Of a DNA stretch of 16,891 nucleotides, positions 16,039 to 16,891 are shown piece by piece. How positions within the stretch are numbered: position 1 is the first letter of the stretch; each line of letters opens with the position of its first letter. A model generated the notes under the pieces. The model ran no database searches and had not been told where the DNA came from. It saw nothing but the letters and a program-made list of their open reading frames with translations. A program made the position numbers and the translations under genes. The stretch comes from an uncultured Bacilli bacterium (GTDB lineage: Bacteria; Bacillota_I; Bacilli_A; RF39; UBA660): assembly GCA_947629115.1 (NCBI GenBank), contig CANRCL010000014.1:1-16891 (forward strand), read 5' to 3'.

Positions 16039-16106
16039 GCATAAATTTTTATGCATAGGAATTTATGCTATTCCTATATCTATGTAAACACCTTACGGTA
16101 GTTTAC
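16039..16106 (-). promoter_or_regulatory. Structured leader of the TasA-like gene with competing hairpins
   Basis: On the minus strand, hairpin C (16106-16084) has GTAAAC/GTTTAC plus ACC/GGT around a GTAA tetraloop with one bulged T. It starts 6 nt after the signal peptidase stop. Hairpin B (16077-16055) is ATAGGAAT/ATTCCTAT with a 7-nt loop. Hairpin A (16068-16039) is GCATAAATT/AATTTATGC with a 12-nt loop. A and B share 16055-16068, so only one can form at a time. No U run follows, so this is not a simple terminator. A weak promoter-like TTTACA lies in the same region. Processing, mRNA stabilisation or attenuation are possible roles. Confidence 0.45.
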
Positions 16107-16112
16107 TCACTG

Positions 16113-16793
16113 TTATTTTGCCTTTTTGGCAGTACTTTTTTTAGAAGGACTTTTTTTAGTTGATTCTTTCTTTTCTTTTGACTCTTTTTCTTCAACTTTG
16201 GCTTGTTCTTCTTTCATTTTCTTATATTCTAAAAATTCTTTTTTCTCTAATTCTCTTTGTTTTTTACTTGATATTGAAAATCCTGCGACAAATATTAATG
16301 TTATTCCTAATAAAACAATAATAATAGTAGTTGGCTCTGATAATGCATTCATAGCTGAACCTAAACCAGGAAAACGCATTAAGTATATTCCTTCAACATC
16401 TTTAAATTCAACTAAATTTTCATCTTGAGATTTATTACTATCTCCTTTTGTAATAAAGTATTTTTCACCCTCATCTTCCACGATATTAATAATTCTATGA
16501 GTAGTTACAGTATTTTCAGAATCTCTAAATGCAATAATATCATTGATTTTTAAAGTTTCAGGTTCAACAATTTTAGTAATTATTAAATCACCTTTATAAA
16601 TTTCAGTTTCCATTGAACCAGATAAAACAATAAATGGTTTATAGCCAAAGACACTTGGGATTTTATCCTTATTAGTATTGGCTTGAATCATTATCCAAAT
16701 ATTTATAAGTAAAATTGGCACTAAAACAATAGTAGCTACTATTATTAACCAATTACTTACTGATTTATACCATTTTTTATTATTATTTTTCAT
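16113..16793 (-). CDS. SipW-like (ER/archaeal-type) signal peptidase
   Basis: This 226-residue protease has an N-terminal membrane segment (about 14-36) and Ser60 in LSGSMETE. His99 in TTHRI stands in place of Lys, Asp118 in TKGDSN with Asp124 completes the Asp set, and a C-terminal membrane segment spans about 155-175. The motif order and Ser-His-Asp set are those of SipW/SPC18-type peptidases rather than Ser-Lys LepB. The site reads SGSMETE rather than the usual SGSMEPT. The cytoplasmic tail (about 177-226) is rich in Lys, Glu and Ser and ends STKKSPSKKSTAKKAK. ATG 16793 has an AAAGGAG SD. It lies 104 nt upstream of the TasA-like gene, as sipW precedes tasA in Bacillus, so that protein is its likely substrate. 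Confidence 0.92.
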   Translation of the reverse strand: MKNNNKKWYKSVSNWLIIVATIVLVPILLINIWIMIQANTNKDKIPSVFGYKPFIVLSGSMETEIYKGDLIITKIVEPETLKINDIIAFRDSENTVTTHRIINIVEDEGEKYFITKGDSNKSQDENLVEFKDVEGIYLMRFPGLGSAMNALSEPTTIIIVLLGITLIFVAGFSISSKKQRELEKKEFLEYKKMKEEQAKVEEKESKEKKESTKKSPSKKSTAKKAK

Positions 16794-16815
16794 ATTTAAC
16801 TCCTTTTATTCTTTT

Positions 16816-16846
16816 GGTAGTGTGCATAGTTTATATACAAACTACC
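16816..16846 (-). repeat. Overlapping inverted repeats upstream of the first signal peptidase
   Basis: Two alternatives share bases: TAGTTT/AAACTA (16844-16827, 6-nt spacer), enclosing a TATAAA box on the minus strand, and GGTAGT/ACTACC (16846-16816). They could be an operator or an RNA hairpin in the leader. No matching -35 is seen, and the promoter of the locus may lie beyond the window edge. The rest of 16794-16891 is AT-rich DNA without a visible gene. Confidence 0.35.
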
Positions 16847-16891
16847 TGTTTTTTCTTTTATTTATCTATATTTTTCTATATATTTTCTTTT

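Noticed and set aside
16009..16112. c-di-GMP or other known riboswitch in the TasA-like gene leader
   Set aside because: The GGDEF-like gene nearby suggested it, but the leader lacks recognisable GEMM core elements; only simple AT-rich hairpins are seen.
16126..16428. Plus-strand open frame of 100 codons
   Set aside because: It is antisense to the Lys/Glu-rich tail of the signal peptidase. The Phe/Ser-rich translation is typical of such shadows.

Overview
The window is very AT-rich and every gene is read from the minus strand. TGG codes Trp and TGA is used as a stop (for example at 10851-10853), so the genetic code is the standard bacterial one. Ribosome binding sites are of the AGGAGGTGAT type. 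The gene content is a phosphoketolase, an LtaS-type sulfatase, SipW-type signal peptidases and no outer-membrane functions. This points to an uncultured low-GC Firmicute, probably a gut Bacilli or Mollicutes-related lineage. The lineage is an inference, because no rRNA is present.

Layout, from high to low coordinates (the direction of transcription). (1) 16793-9064 is a surface-fibre locus. It holds a SipW-like signal peptidase (16113-16793), then a small TasA/camelysin-like secreted protein that is probably the major subunit (15301-16008). These are followed by a 997-residue repeat-rich surface protein (12168-15161), a second SipW-like signal peptidase (11461-12162), a small second TasA-like protein (10851-11447) and a 592-residue secreted protein of unknown family (9064-10842). 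Hairpins lie on both sides of the presumed major subunit gene: a leader with competing stem-loops (16039-16106) and three abutting inverted repeats after its stop (15229-15293). The last four genes are nearly contiguous, with SD sequences that overlap or abut the preceding stop codon. A hairpin terminator at 9039-9065 closes the unit. (2) 8942-5556 is a three-gene membrane operon with its own promoter. It holds a small single-pass protein, a membrane protein with two solute-binding-like regions and a degenerate GGDEF domain, and a YihY/BrkB family protein. The genes overlap by 1 and 11 nt and are followed by two hairpins. (3) 5352-3340 is a single LTA-synthase-like sulfatase with its own extended -10 promoter and terminator. 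(4) 3222-315 is phosphoketolase (xfp) followed after 1 nt by a HAD phosphatase, with a near-consensus promoter and a terminator. (5) 172-1 is the N-terminus of an IS110-type transposase cut by the window edge.

How the parts fit: the two signal peptidases would process the secreted proteins that carry an [A/S]KY motif just after the hydrophobic segment. The 235-residue TasA-like protein would polymerise. The 997-residue protein combines Ig-like and cadherin-like repeats with a C-terminal region resembling the TasA-like subunit, so it may be a fibre-associated adhesin. The fibre interpretation rests on motif and context similarity to the Bacillus tapA-sipW-tasA system and has not been tested by database search.
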